This document shows positions 17,102 through 26,248 of a stretch of DNA of 64,000 bases, in pieces. The stretch is taken from contig WRAN01000004.1 of assembly GCA_009780185.1 (NCBI GenBank), positions 91,948 through 155,947 of the forward strand. The letters are read 5' to 3'. The first letter of the stretch is position 1. The number at the start of each line of letters is the position of its first letter. Below the pieces are notes generated by a model. It was given only the letters and a program-made list of their open reading frames with translations, did no database searches and was not told the origin of the DNA. Both the position numbers and the translations under genes were made by a program. The DNA comes from Defluviitaleaceae bacterium. Its GTDB lineage: Bacteria; Bacillota; Clostridia; Lachnospirales; WQUN01.

Positions 17102-18520
17102 GCTCTCATTTTCTATAAGCGTCAGTACTGTCTCCAAAGCGCTCATCACTTGGGGGCTTACATAATGGGGCATGACCCCAAATTCTTCGAAAGAGCGGCC
17201 GTAGGAATCAGTCATATATCCTAGGTCGTATCGTACTAGTATGCCGGAGTTAGGCAGTACAAGATAGGCAGAAATTGCACCCATTATCCCTGCTGTGGGT
17301 TGCCCCACAAGTGTAGCAAACCCGGTTTCCCTTGCAAAGATAGCGGCCACTTCTGTAGCGGATTGGGAGCCTGGGCCAATAAGCATCCATATCCTTCCGT
17401 TGAAAGCCAGTTTGCCTACTACAGGGGTCATACCTATATCCCATGCTATGACATTATGCAGAAGTTTTAAGTCTTCCTGGTTAAAATAGGGCATATTATT
17501 TTCTTGAGTGAATGCTTGTGCATTGTAGTATAAGGTGATGCTGTTTGGGTCGTCTGATAGTATGTCATGTATTAGGGCATCGGCGAAAAGACGATTATTG
17601 TATCCAGCCGGGAAGAATTCATATATGCGACCTTCTAATGGGGTGGTAAGATTTGGGGCAACTATTAACTGAAAGAAATAGTCAGGGAAACCGCCTAAGT
17701 TTTGTTGTAAATCTATTATTAGATGGTCAAAGCCAGCAATTTCTTCGTAGAAGGCAAAAATAATTTCGCTATCGTGGTGGATATTGTAATGGTTAAAGCG
17801 GTGTATGTTCATGTATGCTATTTCACCTTCTACTAGTATTTCAGTGGTTATGTTGTTTGGGGTCAACATTCCGGTTTCATATTGGCCTAAGTTTACTTGT
17901 ATGTTGCCATAGAACCTTGTAACTGCCGGGTGACGCATAGCTTCGTAGATACGCTGGCTATACGCGTGAATAAAGTTACCATGTTCATCAATACTATCTC
18001 GGTAGATATTGGCCAGAACCAAATGAAGGCGGCGCTCCCAATGCTGATATAGATGACCGAAGCCTCCAAATGGTTCAAAAAAGTATCGGGCAAGCATATT
18101 GGAAAATTCCTGAGGGCTAGTGATATTGCTCTGTAAAATAGCCTGTCTTGTGGCTTCTTCAATTAAATCAATATTAATACCATGGCCGCGATAAGCAGGG
18201 CCGAATAATGGAAAATTAATGCGTAACATATGCATTAGATAATCAAAATCACAAAGAAAATGCTGGGTAACGAAAGTATCCCCCTCTACCCATCTGGGTA
18301 TCAGGGGGATATATGGCTCTTCGTCTGGTATTAGGCGAATTGCTGCCTTGGGGGTTGGTGATGGCTCAGGTAAAAAATCGCATCGCTCCGGAGTGGGTTC
18401 GGGAGTTGCTTCAGTGATTATTGGAGTAGGGGATTCAGGTACATATTCATAATTATACTCCGCTCCTCTTCCGCATGCAGATAGAATAAATACTAGCGCA
18501 ACAATAAATATAACTTTCAT
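17057..18520 (-). CDS. S41-family peptidase-like lipoprotein
   Basis: A 487-residue protein with a lipoprotein signal (LSAC) and a Pro/Thr/Glu linker up to about residue 60. The C-terminal half resembles the S41 (C-terminal processing peptidase) catalytic core. IIDLQQNLGGF matches the family DLRxNxGG segment, and GPGSQSATEVAAIFARE contains the expected nucleophilic Ser, with LVGQPTAG after it. No PDZ domain is evident. Substrate unknown. The start codon ends exactly where the dapF stop codon begins, so the two share a transcript. The last residues (SYSNSPFKQFRPSRK) are encoded inside the 104-bp hairpin element, which suggests an insertion replaced the original end. Confidence 0.8.
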   Translation of the reverse strand: MKVIFIVALVFILSACGRGAEYNYEYVPESPTPIITEATPEPTPERCDFLPEPSPTPKAAIRLIPDEEPYIPLIPRWVEGDTFVTQHFLCDFDYLMHMLRINFPLFGPAYRGHGINIDLIEEATRQAILQSNITSPQEFSNMLARYFFEPFGGFGHLYQHWERRLHLVLANIYRDSIDEHGNFIHAYSQRIYEAMRHPAVTRFYGNIQVNLGQYETGMLTPNNITTEILVEGEIAYMNIHRFNHYNIHHDSEIIFAFYEEIAGFDHLIIDLQQNLGGFPDYFFQLIVAPNLTTPLEGRIYEFFPAGYNNRLFADALIHDILSDDPNSITLYYNAQAFTQENNMPYFNQEDLKLLHNVIAWDIGMTPVVGKLAFNGRIWMLIGPGSQSATEVAAIFARETGFATLVGQPTAGIMGAISAYLVLPNSGILVRYDLGYMTDSYGRSFEEFGVMPHYVSPQVMSALETVLTLIENESYSNSPFKQFRPSRK

Positions 18521-19392
18521 TATATTTCTACGGTTCCTTCAAATATCTTCACGCAGTCGCCTGTCATATATACAGTCTCGTCTGTATATTCTATTATCAA
18601 CTCTCCACCTGGCATTTCTATTGTGATGGGTGTATTTTTATCACCGTATCCGTTAAGTACCGCAGCTACTGCTGAAGCACAGGCCCCGGTGCCACTGCCT
18701 CCTGTTTCTCCGCTACCTCTCTCCCAAACTCGTATCTTTATGTGATTTCGCCCGATTACATGGGCAAAGGCTACATTAACCCGTTCTGGGAATATAGCAT
18801 TGTGCTCAAAATATGGACCGATAGCTTCTAATTCCATATCCTTTAGCTCTACAAGGCCAAGCTCGCCAACTCCTTGTGTAAAAATGACAGCGTGAGGGTT
18901 GCCCATGGATACGCAAGTGATTTTGTATGTGTTGCCTCCTATGGTTACTGGTCTGGCGATAACCGCATCGCCGGATAAGTCTACAGGAACATCTTCCGGC
19001 CGAAGTGCGGCAGTCCCCATATCTACCCGTACAGTAGTGGTTTCACCTTTGTTTACTTTAAGGAATAGATCCTTAACACCGCTACCGGTTTCTATGCGCA
19101 TATGTTCTTTATTTACTATTCCATTATCGTAAAGATATTTGGCGACACAGCGTATTGTATTGCCACACATATCGCTTTCACTGCCATCCTGGCTGTTGAA
19201 CATCCTCATACGGCCATCGGCGATATCTGAGGGTAAGATCATTACAATACCGTCGCCTCCAATACCAAAGCGGCGGTGACTCAACTGTCTTGATAATGCT
19301 TCTGGTGAATCAATGTTTTGGTTATAGCAATTGAAGTAGATATAGTCATTGCCGCAGCCATACATTTTGGTAAAAGTCAATTGTTGTCCCAT
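18520..19392 (-). CDS. dapF: Diaminopimelate epimerase
   Basis: A 290-residue PLP-independent epimerase converting LL- to meso-diaminopimelate for lysine and peptidoglycan synthesis. The two catalytic Cys are in MCGNTIRCVAKYL and in GSGETGGSGTGACAS. The ATG at 19392 is preferred because AAGGAGG lies just upstream of it; a longer reading from 19413 would place that site inside the gene. It follows tmk by about ten bases. Confidence 0.95.
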   Translation of the reverse strand: MGQQLTFTKMYGCGNDYIYFNCYNQNIDSPEALSRQLSHRRFGIGGDGIVMILPSDIADGRMRMFNSQDGSESDMCGNTIRCVAKYLYDNGIVNKEHMRIETGSGVKDLFLKVNKGETTTVRVDMGTAALRPEDVPVDLSGDAVIARPVTIGGNTYKITCVSMGNPHAVIFTQGVGELGLVELKDMELEAIGPYFEHNAIFPERVNVAFAHVIGRNHIKIRVWERGSGETGGSGTGACASAVAAVLNGYGDKNTPITIEMPGGELIIEYTDETVYMTGDCVKIFEGTVEI

Positions 19393-19402
19393 AATATCCT
19401 CC

Positions 19403-20020
19403 TTACAGCCCAAATAAGGGCCTTACGCCTTCCCATATGGCTTTAGTTACTATTTCAAATGGCTGTGAGCCATCTATTATAAGTATATTGCAGTCTTTCA
19501 TTTTTTCAAAAGCGTACATAAAATTTTTGCGTAGCTGAGTACCATTATTGTCAAAGAGTTCTTTCCCGACTCGTTTTGTGTTAATGCGCTCTAAACAAAC
19601 ATCTGGCGGAGTGTCAATAAAAATTGTTAAATCCGGCATTAGGAGATTAATAACGTCCTTATTATAAATATATATTTCATCATATGAACATGAAAGGCCT
19701 TGGTAAGCAAAGCTTGAAAATATGAATCTATCCATTAACACATGGCCGCCTGCGTCTATGTGTGGCTTTATATCATTGATTACATGCTCATACCTATCCA
19801 CAGAAAATAGCTTTGCCAATGATGTAGGTGACACCGATAGCCCTTGTACACCCTTTACAATACCTCTTAAAAGCAAGCCAATTAGGTTGCGTTCACTTGG
19901 TTCTTTCTCTTCTTTGCATAAAATATTATTGTCTTCCAACCTTGCTTTAAGGGCAGAAAACTGGCTACTCTTCCCAGAGCCATCCAGTCCTTCTAGGGCA
20001 ATGAATACACCTTTTTTCAT
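19403..20020 (-). CDS. tmk: Thymidylate kinase
   Basis: A 205-residue dTMP kinase. The P-loop is LEGLDGSGKSS, FSVDRYEH and the DRFIFSSFAYQG segment are the family substrate motifs, and IFIDTPPDVCLERI is the following strand. The ATG at 20020 overlaps the recO stop (ATGA) and has GAGGAG upstream, so it is preferred over the longer reading from 20053. Gene order recO-tmk-dapF suggests one transcript. Confidence 0.93.
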   Translation of the reverse strand: MKKGVFIALEGLDGSGKSSQFSALKARLEDNNILCKEEKEPSERNLIGLLLRGIVKGVQGLSVSPTSLAKLFSVDRYEHVINDIKPHIDAGGHVLMDRFIFSSFAYQGLSCSYDEIYIYNKDVINLLMPDLTIFIDTPPDVCLERINTKRVGKELFDNNGTQLRKNFMYAFEKMKDCNILIIDGSQPFEIVTKAIWEGVRPLFGL

Positions 20021-20742
20021 ACTTGTATAAACTCCTCTGCCATCAATTTCCATTCAAAATGGCAACGCCATAACATACAGGCGCTTTGCCACAGCTCTTT
20101 TTTTACATTCTCGCTACAGTTAAAACGAAAGGACTCTGACAAATCACTTCCAATAATATGTCGTAGTGCAAATATCGCTCCACCTGAAAGCTTTATACTA
20201 TATCCTGGCTTATGTACCCCGCAATTTAACCCCTCAGCGGATAAAAAAGCCCCCAAAGCCATACTGTCACCGCACTGGATACATGCTTCTACTTCCGGCG
20301 TAAGACCATAATAAGCAAGAAACCTCATAAAAAAAACCCCAAGTACCTGCAGTGGGGGTAAAATATTTTTATTTAGATGCCCAAGGGATTTAAGTGCAAG
20401 CAGTAAGAGGTCATCAGCGGGGTTATCCTCAAGTAAAGTCTTTTCACAAACCTCTACAACCAAATGCGCCGCTGTTAGGCAGTCATAATCGCTGCGAAGA
20501 CCATAAAAGCTCTCTATAACCTGAGCCTGAGCCAGAGCGTAAAACCCCCGCCCTACAGTTAATACAAAATCGCTATATGTAAAAAGCTGTGCTGCGGCCA
20601 TAAATTTACTCTTGGGTTTACGGGCGCCGCGGGCGTATATCATCATACGCCCGTATTCTTTGCATAGCAATAATAGCCGCTTGTCAGATTCACCGGCTTC
20701 GAACTCCTTTAGTACTAAGCCCCGTGCCTTAATGGTTTCCAT
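20017..20742 (-). CDS. recO: DNA repair protein RecO
   Basis: A 241-residue RecFOR mediator that loads RecA on gapped DNA. The N-terminal OB fold has IKARGLVLKEFEAGESDK, and KPKSKFMAAAQLFTYSDF is typical. CIQCGD and the GLNCGVH stretch are the zinc-type Cys/His region. The gene lies between yqzL and tmk, close to era as in most Firmicutes. Confidence 0.93.
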   Translation of the reverse strand: METIKARGLVLKEFEAGESDKRLLLLCKEYGRMMIYARGARKPKSKFMAAAQLFTYSDFVLTVGRGFYALAQAQVIESFYGLRSDYDCLTAAHLVVEVCEKTLLEDNPADDLLLLALKSLGHLNKNILPPLQVLGVFFMRFLAYYGLTPEVEACIQCGDSMALGAFLSAEGLNCGVHKPGYSIKLSGGAIFALRHIIGSDLSESFRFNCSENVKKELWQSACMLWRCHFEWKLMAEEFIQV

Positions 20743-20845
20743 GGGGCTTTTTCATGTCTTTATGCTTGTTTTCTTTATATTGCAGGTACATTAATGGGTC
20801 TCCGGACTCGGTGAACTGCTGCCAGAATTGTTGTTGTCGTTCCAT
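20729..20845 (-). CDS. yqzL: YqzL-like short protein
   Basis: A 38-residue reading frame between era and recO, too short for most gene finders. It starts MERQQQFWQQFTESGDPLMY and continues LQYKENKHK. The aromatic W/F followed by TESGDPLMYLQYK matches the TGxxxTYLxxKE pattern of Bacillus YqzL, which occupies the same place. AAAGGGG precedes the ATG, and the end overlaps the recO start by 14 bases. Function unknown in the family as a whole. Confidence 0.75.
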   Translation of the reverse strand: MERQQQFWQQFTESGDPLMYLQYKENKHKDMKKPHGNH

Positions 20846-20910
20846 TTTATATCCCCTTTTTCCTCTGTGTATTTACTACTACTATTGTGACCAAGAACCC
20901 GCTTGCTATG

Positions 20911-21828
20911 TTATTTAATATCTGGAAAGTATCCGAAATTCTTCAAGAGGAAGTCGCTATCTCGCCAGTTCTTTTTTACCTTTACCCATAGCTCCATAAA
21001 TATTTTATAACCCAGTAAGGCCTCTAAATCACGGCGCGCGGCTGCTCCGATACGCTTTAGCATGGCTCCTTGCTTTCCGATGATTATGGCTTTATGGCTA
21101 TCTCGTTCGCAGAAGATATTGGCTCCAATTTCCACTAACGCATTTGGGTCGTCTTCGTTATGTCCGTCTCGTAATTTGAAATGAGTAATCTCTATTGCAA
21201 GGCCATGCGGGATTTCTTCTTGTAAAAAGGTGAGAGCCTTTTCTCTTATAATCTCTGCGGCTATCTGTCTTTCTGGTTGGTCTGTTGTTTGGTCTCCTGG
21301 AAAATACATTGGCCCCTTAGGTAAGACTTTTCGTATTGCTGCAAGCAGCCCTTGGGTGTTATCTCCCTTCAGTGCCGACAGAGGGATGATTTCTTTGAAT
21401 GGATATAACTTTTGGTATTGGTCTATAATGGCGAATAATTCTGGTTTTTGTACCGTGTCCACTTTGTTGATGGCTAAAAATACAGGGGATTTACCCCCTT
21501 TTAGCTTCTCGACTATAGCGATATCGCCTTCCGGGATACGTTTTTTAGGTTCTACCATCAGGATTACAGCATCTGCTTCCCCAATGGCACCTATGGCGCT
21601 TTTCACCATAAAATCCCCGAGCCTGGTTGTTGGGTTATGGATTCCCGGGGTATCTATAAAAATAATTTGATAATCGTCACCTGTAAGAATGCTTCGAATT
21701 TTATTGCGGGTGGTCTGGGGCTTACTTGTTACAATAGAAATCTTTTCGCCTATAAAATGGTTCATTAAGGTGGATTTACCTACATTAGGCCGCCCTACAA
21801 GTGTTACAAATCCGGAATAAAAACTCAC
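20911..21828 (-). CDS. era: GTPase Era
   Basis: A 305-residue GTPase needed for 16S rRNA maturation and 30S assembly. The N-terminal G domain has GRPNVGKS (G1), TTRNKIRSI (G2), DTPGIH (G3) and NKVD (G4). The C-terminal KH domain contains IIGKQGAMLKRIG. Its start overlaps the stop of the DUF3048 gene (ATGA). Confidence 0.97.
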   Translation of the reverse strand: MSFYSGFVTLVGRPNVGKSTLMNHFIGEKISIVTSKPQTTRNKIRSILTGDDYQIIFIDTPGIHNPTTRLGDFMVKSAIGAIGEADAVILMVEPKKRIPEGDIAIVEKLKGGKSPVFLAINKVDTVQKPELFAIIDQYQKLYPFKEIIPLSALKGDNTQGLLAAIRKVLPKGPMYFPGDQTTDQPERQIAAEIIREKALTFLQEEIPHGLAIEITHFKLRDGHNEDDPNALVEIGANIFCERDSHKAIIIGKQGAMLKRIGAAARRDLEALLGYKIFMELWVKVKKNWRDSDFLLKNFGYFPDIK

Positions 21829-22997
21829 TCAAACACCACATTTCCATTAGATTGAAATACACAAATCCATACCCGCCCCGGCTCAAGAACTAAAGGGGCA
21901 CCGTCTGGGAAATACCACCGGGTAGGGGATGTATGGCTATCCTTTTGCCAGCGTACAGGCTGATATCTACCGCCATGAATCATATATCCGCTGCCGGAGC
22001 CTATAGTATCTACACTGCGCCGCCCAACGGCATCTACTACACGCATATTAGTAAACTGTATTAATATTGTGCTAACCCCTACTTGCTCTACTGTGTTGGC
22101 ATCCATATGAGGGCCTTGACGGTTTTCGGAATAATACAGTCCAGTTTCCTCGTTAAATGTAAACCGCCTAAAATACAGCGCCGAGAAAGGCACATGAACG
22201 GAATATGCCTGACCATGCCCTGTGGTATCAGGAGGGATATGCCCTAAATTAAAGTTGAACCCAAAATCATCAGCCTCATCCGGCCAATAATCTCGTATGC
22301 TTCTGCCCTCAAGGTGATTAAAAAGTCTTTCGCTTCCAGTAAAGGAGCTATGTTCTAATGGCCTTGTACCTGTATTAACCGCCCAGTATGGGTAAGTCCG
22401 GTCTCGCCAAAACACTATCCCCTCTAAAGCAATACCATCCAAGTTATTGATCCTCAGAGAGCTAATCTGCGAATACCCCCCGGGGCTAGCCCCATGGTGG
22501 ATAAAAATGGCATCATGATTGAGGGCAAAATCTATAAAATAATCACGAGCCGAGCGCATGGGCCCAATCATTTCAGGGACATACGACTGAAAAATCCCAA
22601 CAAGGCGGGTAACATCCCCTTCTGCTAGGACTTCGTAAATAATATCAGCAGCGCCTACGCCGCTTTGTGGCAGGGCACGTCCGGAGTTATTAATTACCGC
22701 AGCAAAGGGCCTGCGATTCATATATTCTTCTTCAATCGGAAGCCCGGTAAGTCTACTAAAAGGCCCTGATGGGATTATAAATGGCAAAAAAGCCATAGGA
22801 GACTCAACAGCTCTAGGAGAAAAATAAGGTGTTTCTGCTTCTGGATAGGGGGTAGGGGATGGTACCTCTAAAAAAGTATCTCCATAACGCCAGTCATAGC
22901 TATTTGGGTCACCGGAAGTACCTAATGAAAGCACACCAAAGAGCATAATCAGAAAAATAACCGAGCCGAAAAATATATACAGATAAATCTTATACAT
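21825..22997 (-). CDS. DUF3048 (YerB-like) membrane-anchored protein
   Basis: A 390-residue protein with one N-terminal membrane segment and an extracytoplasmic DUF3048 domain. SRLTGLPIEEEYMNRRPFAA, QSGVGAADIIYEVLAEG, IGPMRSARDYFIDFA and IFIHHGASP are hallmark stretches. YerB-type proteins are surface-exposed and of unknown biochemical role. GGAGATATGTGA precedes the ATG. It occupies the place that cdd has between dgkA and era in Bacillus. Confidence 0.88.
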   Translation of the reverse strand: MYKIYLYIFFGSVIFLIMLFGVLSLGTSGDPNSYDWRYGDTFLEVPSPTPYPEAETPYFSPRAVESPMAFLPFIIPSGPFSRLTGLPIEEEYMNRRPFAAVINNSGRALPQSGVGAADIIYEVLAEGDVTRLVGIFQSYVPEMIGPMRSARDYFIDFALNHDAIFIHHGASPGGYSQISSLRINNLDGIALEGIVFWRDRTYPYWAVNTGTRPLEHSSFTGSERLFNHLEGRSIRDYWPDEADDFGFNFNLGHIPPDTTGHGQAYSVHVPFSALYFRRFTFNEETGLYYSENRQGPHMDANTVEQVGVSTILIQFTNMRVVDAVGRRSVDTIGSGSGYMIHGGRYQPVRWQKDSHTSPTRWYFPDGAPLVLEPGRVWICVFQSNGNVVFE

Positions 22998-23020
22998 TCA
23001 CATATCTCCTATGCTAATTC

Positions 23021-23067
23021 AATGAGAAACCGATTCGTCCTAGACGAATTGGATTTCGAATTAATTA
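23021..23067. repeat. Palindrome-bearing repeat between dgkA and the DUF3048 gene
   Basis: Contains the hairpin ATTCGTC-cta-GACGAAT. Read on the minus strand its flanks (AATTAATTCGAAATCCAA and CGGTTTCTCATT) match 50852-50887, where the hairpin core is shortened. It covers the dgkA stop codon and last codons. Confidence 0.65.
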
Positions 23068-23423
23068 GCTCTAATTACTGAAATAGCCACCCATGCCCCC
23101 ACAATAACGGCCTGAATAGAAGCTAGTAAAACCGCACCAGCCGCGGCATCCTTTGCCAGTTTTGCAAGTGGATGCTGCTTGCCCCGGCAATACATATCCA
23201 CCAAGGCCTCCACCGCTGTATTTACAAGCTCCATTCCCATTACAAAGAAGATCGAAAATCCAACCATAATGAAATGGATAGCTTCAACCCGAAACACAAT
23301 ACAAGCAGCGACCGCAAAAAATGCAAAAAAAATATGGATACGAAAATTTCGCTCTCTACGTGCTGTAGAGCGGATACCATTTATAGCATGGCGGAAGGAC
23401 TCTATCCAGTTATTAGTTTTCAT
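23061..23423 (-). CDS. dgkA: Diacylglycerol/undecaprenol kinase
   Basis: A 120-residue integral membrane kinase with three helices. GMELVNTAVEALVDM is the signature and KLAKDAAAGAVLLAS follows. Gram-positive members phosphorylate undecaprenol and so feed the lipid carrier for wall synthesis. I chose the ATG at 23423 with GGTG upstream over a TTG at 23450 that would overlap ybeY. The final residues lie in a dispersed repeat (23021-23067). Confidence 0.9.
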   Translation of the reverse strand: MKTNNWIESFRHAINGIRSTARRERNFRIHIFFAFFAVAACIVFRVEAIHFIMVGFSIFFVMGMELVNTAVEALVDMYCRGKQHPLAKLAKDAAAGAVLLASIQAVIVGAWVAISVIRAN

Positions 23424-23436
23424 GGATTCACCTTTT

Positions 23437-23877
23437 TTATTCTCTTCCAATCCTCAATGTATTGAGGATATCATTCTGGGCAGCTTTCATCTCGGTTTCG
23501 TCTTCCGATGTCTCGTGCTCATAACCAAATAAGTGTAACAGCCCATGGACTAATAAGAATGCAAGCTCTCGGTTAAGGCTGTGACCATATTCTTTGGCCT
23601 GTTCTCTCGCAACATCCATACATATAACAATATCACCAAGGGAAATACTCCCCATGGCAAGCTCATCATTAATAGGAAAACTTAAAACATCCGTTGCTGT
23701 ATCTTTGCCCCGATAATCCCGGTTAAGAACCCGAATCTCCTCGGCATTAATAAATGAGATGCTTACCTCACTATTTCCCGGGCAATCACAATACTTAGCA
23801 ACTGCCAACGTCACGCGATTCAATAGCTCTAACTGTTCCGGTAATAACTCCCCGTGATCATCTAAGTAAATTTCCAT
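23437..23877 (-). CDS. ybeY: Endoribonuclease YbeY
   Basis: A 146-residue zinc metalloprotein for rRNA maturation and ribosome quality control. The metal site is HGLLHLFGYEH (H-x3-H-x5-H) and the upstream RDYRGKDTATDVLSFP block is characteristic. It starts two bases after the pgpH stop, between the HD phosphodiesterase and dgkA as in Bacillus. Confidence 0.96.
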   Translation of the reverse strand: MEIYLDDHGELLPEQLELLNRVTLAVAKYCDCPGNSEVSISFINAEEIRVLNRDYRGKDTATDVLSFPINDELAMGSISLGDIVICMDVAREQAKEYGHSLNRELAFLLVHGLLHLFGYEHETSEDETEMKAAQNDILNTLRIGRE

Positions 23878-23879
23878 TC

Positions 23880-26216
23880 TTATTCCTCACTTTTAGCCGA
23901 AATAACAGACTCCGCATCCCCAATAGGTACAGGCTTTGGATACTGAATCCGCTCGTGATACATACCCTTTAAAACCCGTATAAAAGATTGCTCAATAACC
24001 GCGACATCTTTAATGCTAAGCTGACTATCTGCAAGCTGTCCGTCATGCAGCTTTCTTCTTATAAGCTCTTTGATGCTACTCTCTACTTCTTCGGCTGATT
24101 TTAGTTTAGGCATCTTAGCTCTCATTGCCGCCTCAACCAAGTCTGCAAGGGAAACACATGCCGACTCTCTAGTTTGAGGGATTATATAGGGATATCTATA
24201 ATCCTTTTCATCCACAGCCTCTCCGCTTTCCTTGGCTTTGTGAAAGAAGAATTGCAGCAGGCTCGTACCATGATGCTCCTGAATAATATCTCGCACAAAT
24301 TGAGGCAAGCGATGCTCTGCCGCCAAAGTAAGCCCATATGAAACATGGCTTATAATTATCCTTGCGCTGTCACTAGGGTCAAAATGATCATGTGGGTTTT
24401 CACCATCTATGTTTTCCGCGAAATAATGAGGATATTTCAACTTTCCTATATCATGATAATATCCGCCAACCCGTGCCGCATGGGCATTAGCACCGATATC
24501 ATAAGCTGCAGTTTCCGCAAGATTGGCCACAATTAGGCTGTGATGGTAAGTCCCGGGTGCCTCTATTGTAAGGCGGCGCAGAAGTATATTTGTAGGGTTT
24601 GTTAAATCCAGTAGCTTAACGGGGGTAACTACTCCAAAAAACGTCTCCCAAATAGGTAAACTGCCGGTAGATATAATCACCGTTAATAACCCGTTAAGCC
24701 CTGCAATACCGGCAGTGGTAAGCAAAGCCGGAATACTATAAAAAGTATTATTATGATCCGTCATTGCGGAAATGGAAGTTGCGAGGATAAACTGGATAAC
24801 CAGTACTCCTGTAGCAACAATAAATATCTTGTTACGGTCAGTTGTAAAGCGAGAAAGCATGGAAATTACAAGGCCGGCTATAAAAAAGAATACCAAAAAG
24901 TCCCATGATCCAGCTACTACAAAATAGCTAATCATAGTTAGAGCAAACGAAAGCAAAATAGCACTTCGTCGTTCCATAAGTACAGATACAAGCATCGGGA
25001 AGAGCAAAATTGGCAAAAATGGGTATGAAAAATCTCTAAGTACAAATACAAAGGTAAGTACCAGTACGTATAAAGTAAATAATAAAAACGCTTCACGTTT
25101 AATAGCGGCAACCGTGGGTCTGTAGTAATACAAATACATCATGCAGGCCATAAACAGCAGCAGTACAATGAAAATAGCCCCGGAAATAGGTATGACTAAA
25201 TCCCTAAGGGTAGTTTCCCCAAGAAGGCCAAGCTGCTCAAGTATGGCATATATATTTGGCGTAACAATATCCCCTATAGTGACAATGGTCTGGCCTTCAA
25301 GGATCAGTTCACGTACATAGTTTTGAGCCATAAGATCCCGGCTTTGCTGTGTGGCTTCTTCGTTTTCTATTCTATTTGCGGTTATATGCCTTGATAAAAT
25401 GGCTTCGATTGTGGTTCTTGTGTCATTATCTAAGGCATATTCGCCTAAGTAGTGATCAACAGTGTTTAATGTAGACGCAGAGTCTGCTACATATATATTG
25501 GTTGCTTGAACCGATTCCGCTACAGTCATAATAATTGTCCATAGCTCAGCATAAGCGTAGTCGCCTAATGAAAGAATTAATTCCTGCTGAGCTTCATTAA
25601 AGGAAACGGGAAGCAGCTCAAACTGTAACCCTACTTGAAAATCCGGCTCCAGTGGCTCTGGCTCTGTTGGTTCTTCCGGGGGTGCTGGCAGTTCACTCAT
25701 ATCCCCATCTATTGCTGCTATACTATCTCTGAGGGCTTCCCATGCTGCAAGTTCTTCGTCGAATCGTATTTCCTCTACCCTAAAGTCACTAGTAGCTTCC
25801 CGCTGAGCATGTTCGAAAGCCTCAATTTCTTGGGCATGGTACTCCCGTACTCCTGATAAGCTTTCTGAAAAAAATTCAAGATTGTGCTCTACACTGGGCC
25901 ATACCACAGGATTTAGCATATAAATCCTTGGCAGCTCCTCAGCCAGTTCCATAGCGCGAATCCGGTTTTCCTCTGTAGCTAGAGTGTCTTCAACCTCTCT
26001 TGGGGCTAGAATACTTACATTGGAAGGATACCCAATTGCTATCCCTTGAAGGCTTTCTCCACCATTAAAATGTGCTCCAAACGCGATAAAACCGCATGTC
26101 AAAACAAAGGCCACAAAAATTAAGGCCGTGTTAAACATGCGGTTTTTTTTCATATCTTTTCCAGGAATAGACTCGTTGTCTACGAGCCTTCCACTACGGC
26201 TTTCCTTTGTTTTCAT
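23880..26216 (-). CDS. pgpH: 7TM-HD phosphodiesterase, probable c-di-AMP hydrolase PgpH (YqfF)
   Basis: A 778-residue protein. One N-terminal helix is followed by a large extracellular 7TMR-HDED domain to about residue 330, seven membrane helices (about 335-540) and a cytoplasmic HD domain. The metal site includes the HH of APGTYHHS, YYHDIGKLKYP, EHHGT and SLADLVEA. In Listeria PgpH this architecture hydrolyses c-di-AMP to pApA. The window also carries the synthase cdaA at 55.7 kb. A Pro/Glu-rich insert lies near residues 175-190. AAAGGATGTGAAATA precedes the ATG. Confidence 0.92.
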   Translation of the reverse strand: MKTKESRSGRLVDNESIPGKDMKKNRMFNTALIFVAFVLTCGFIAFGAHFNGGESLQGIAIGYPSNVSILAPREVEDTLATEENRIRAMELAEELPRIYMLNPVVWPSVEHNLEFFSESLSGVREYHAQEIEAFEHAQREATSDFRVEEIRFDEELAAWEALRDSIAAIDGDMSELPAPPEEPTEPEPLEPDFQVGLQFELLPVSFNEAQQELILSLGDYAYAELWTIIMTVAESVQATNIYVADSASTLNTVDHYLGEYALDNDTRTTIEAILSRHITANRIENEEATQQSRDLMAQNYVRELILEGQTIVTIGDIVTPNIYAILEQLGLLGETTLRDLVIPISGAIFIVLLLFMACMMYLYYYRPTVAAIKREAFLLFTLYVLVLTFVFVLRDFSYPFLPILLFPMLVSVLMERRSAILLSFALTMISYFVVAGSWDFLVFFFIAGLVISMLSRFTTDRNKIFIVATGVLVIQFILATSISAMTDHNNTFYSIPALLTTAGIAGLNGLLTVIISTGSLPIWETFFGVVTPVKLLDLTNPTNILLRRLTIEAPGTYHHSLIVANLAETAAYDIGANAHAARVGGYYHDIGKLKYPHYFAENIDGENPHDHFDPSDSARIIISHVSYGLTLAAEHRLPQFVRDIIQEHHGTSLLQFFFHKAKESGEAVDEKDYRYPYIIPQTRESACVSLADLVEAAMRAKMPKLKSAEEVESSIKELIRRKLHDGQLADSQLSIKDVAVIEQSFIRVLKGMYHERIQYPKPVPIGDAESVISAKSEE

Positions 26217-26248
26217 TATTTCACATCCTTTGTAAAAGGGGCAGCAGC

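Noticed and set aside
21825..23423. DUF3048 gene in the place of cdd as a new system
   Set aside because: Gene content between dgkA and era varies among Clostridia; nothing here indicates a functional link.
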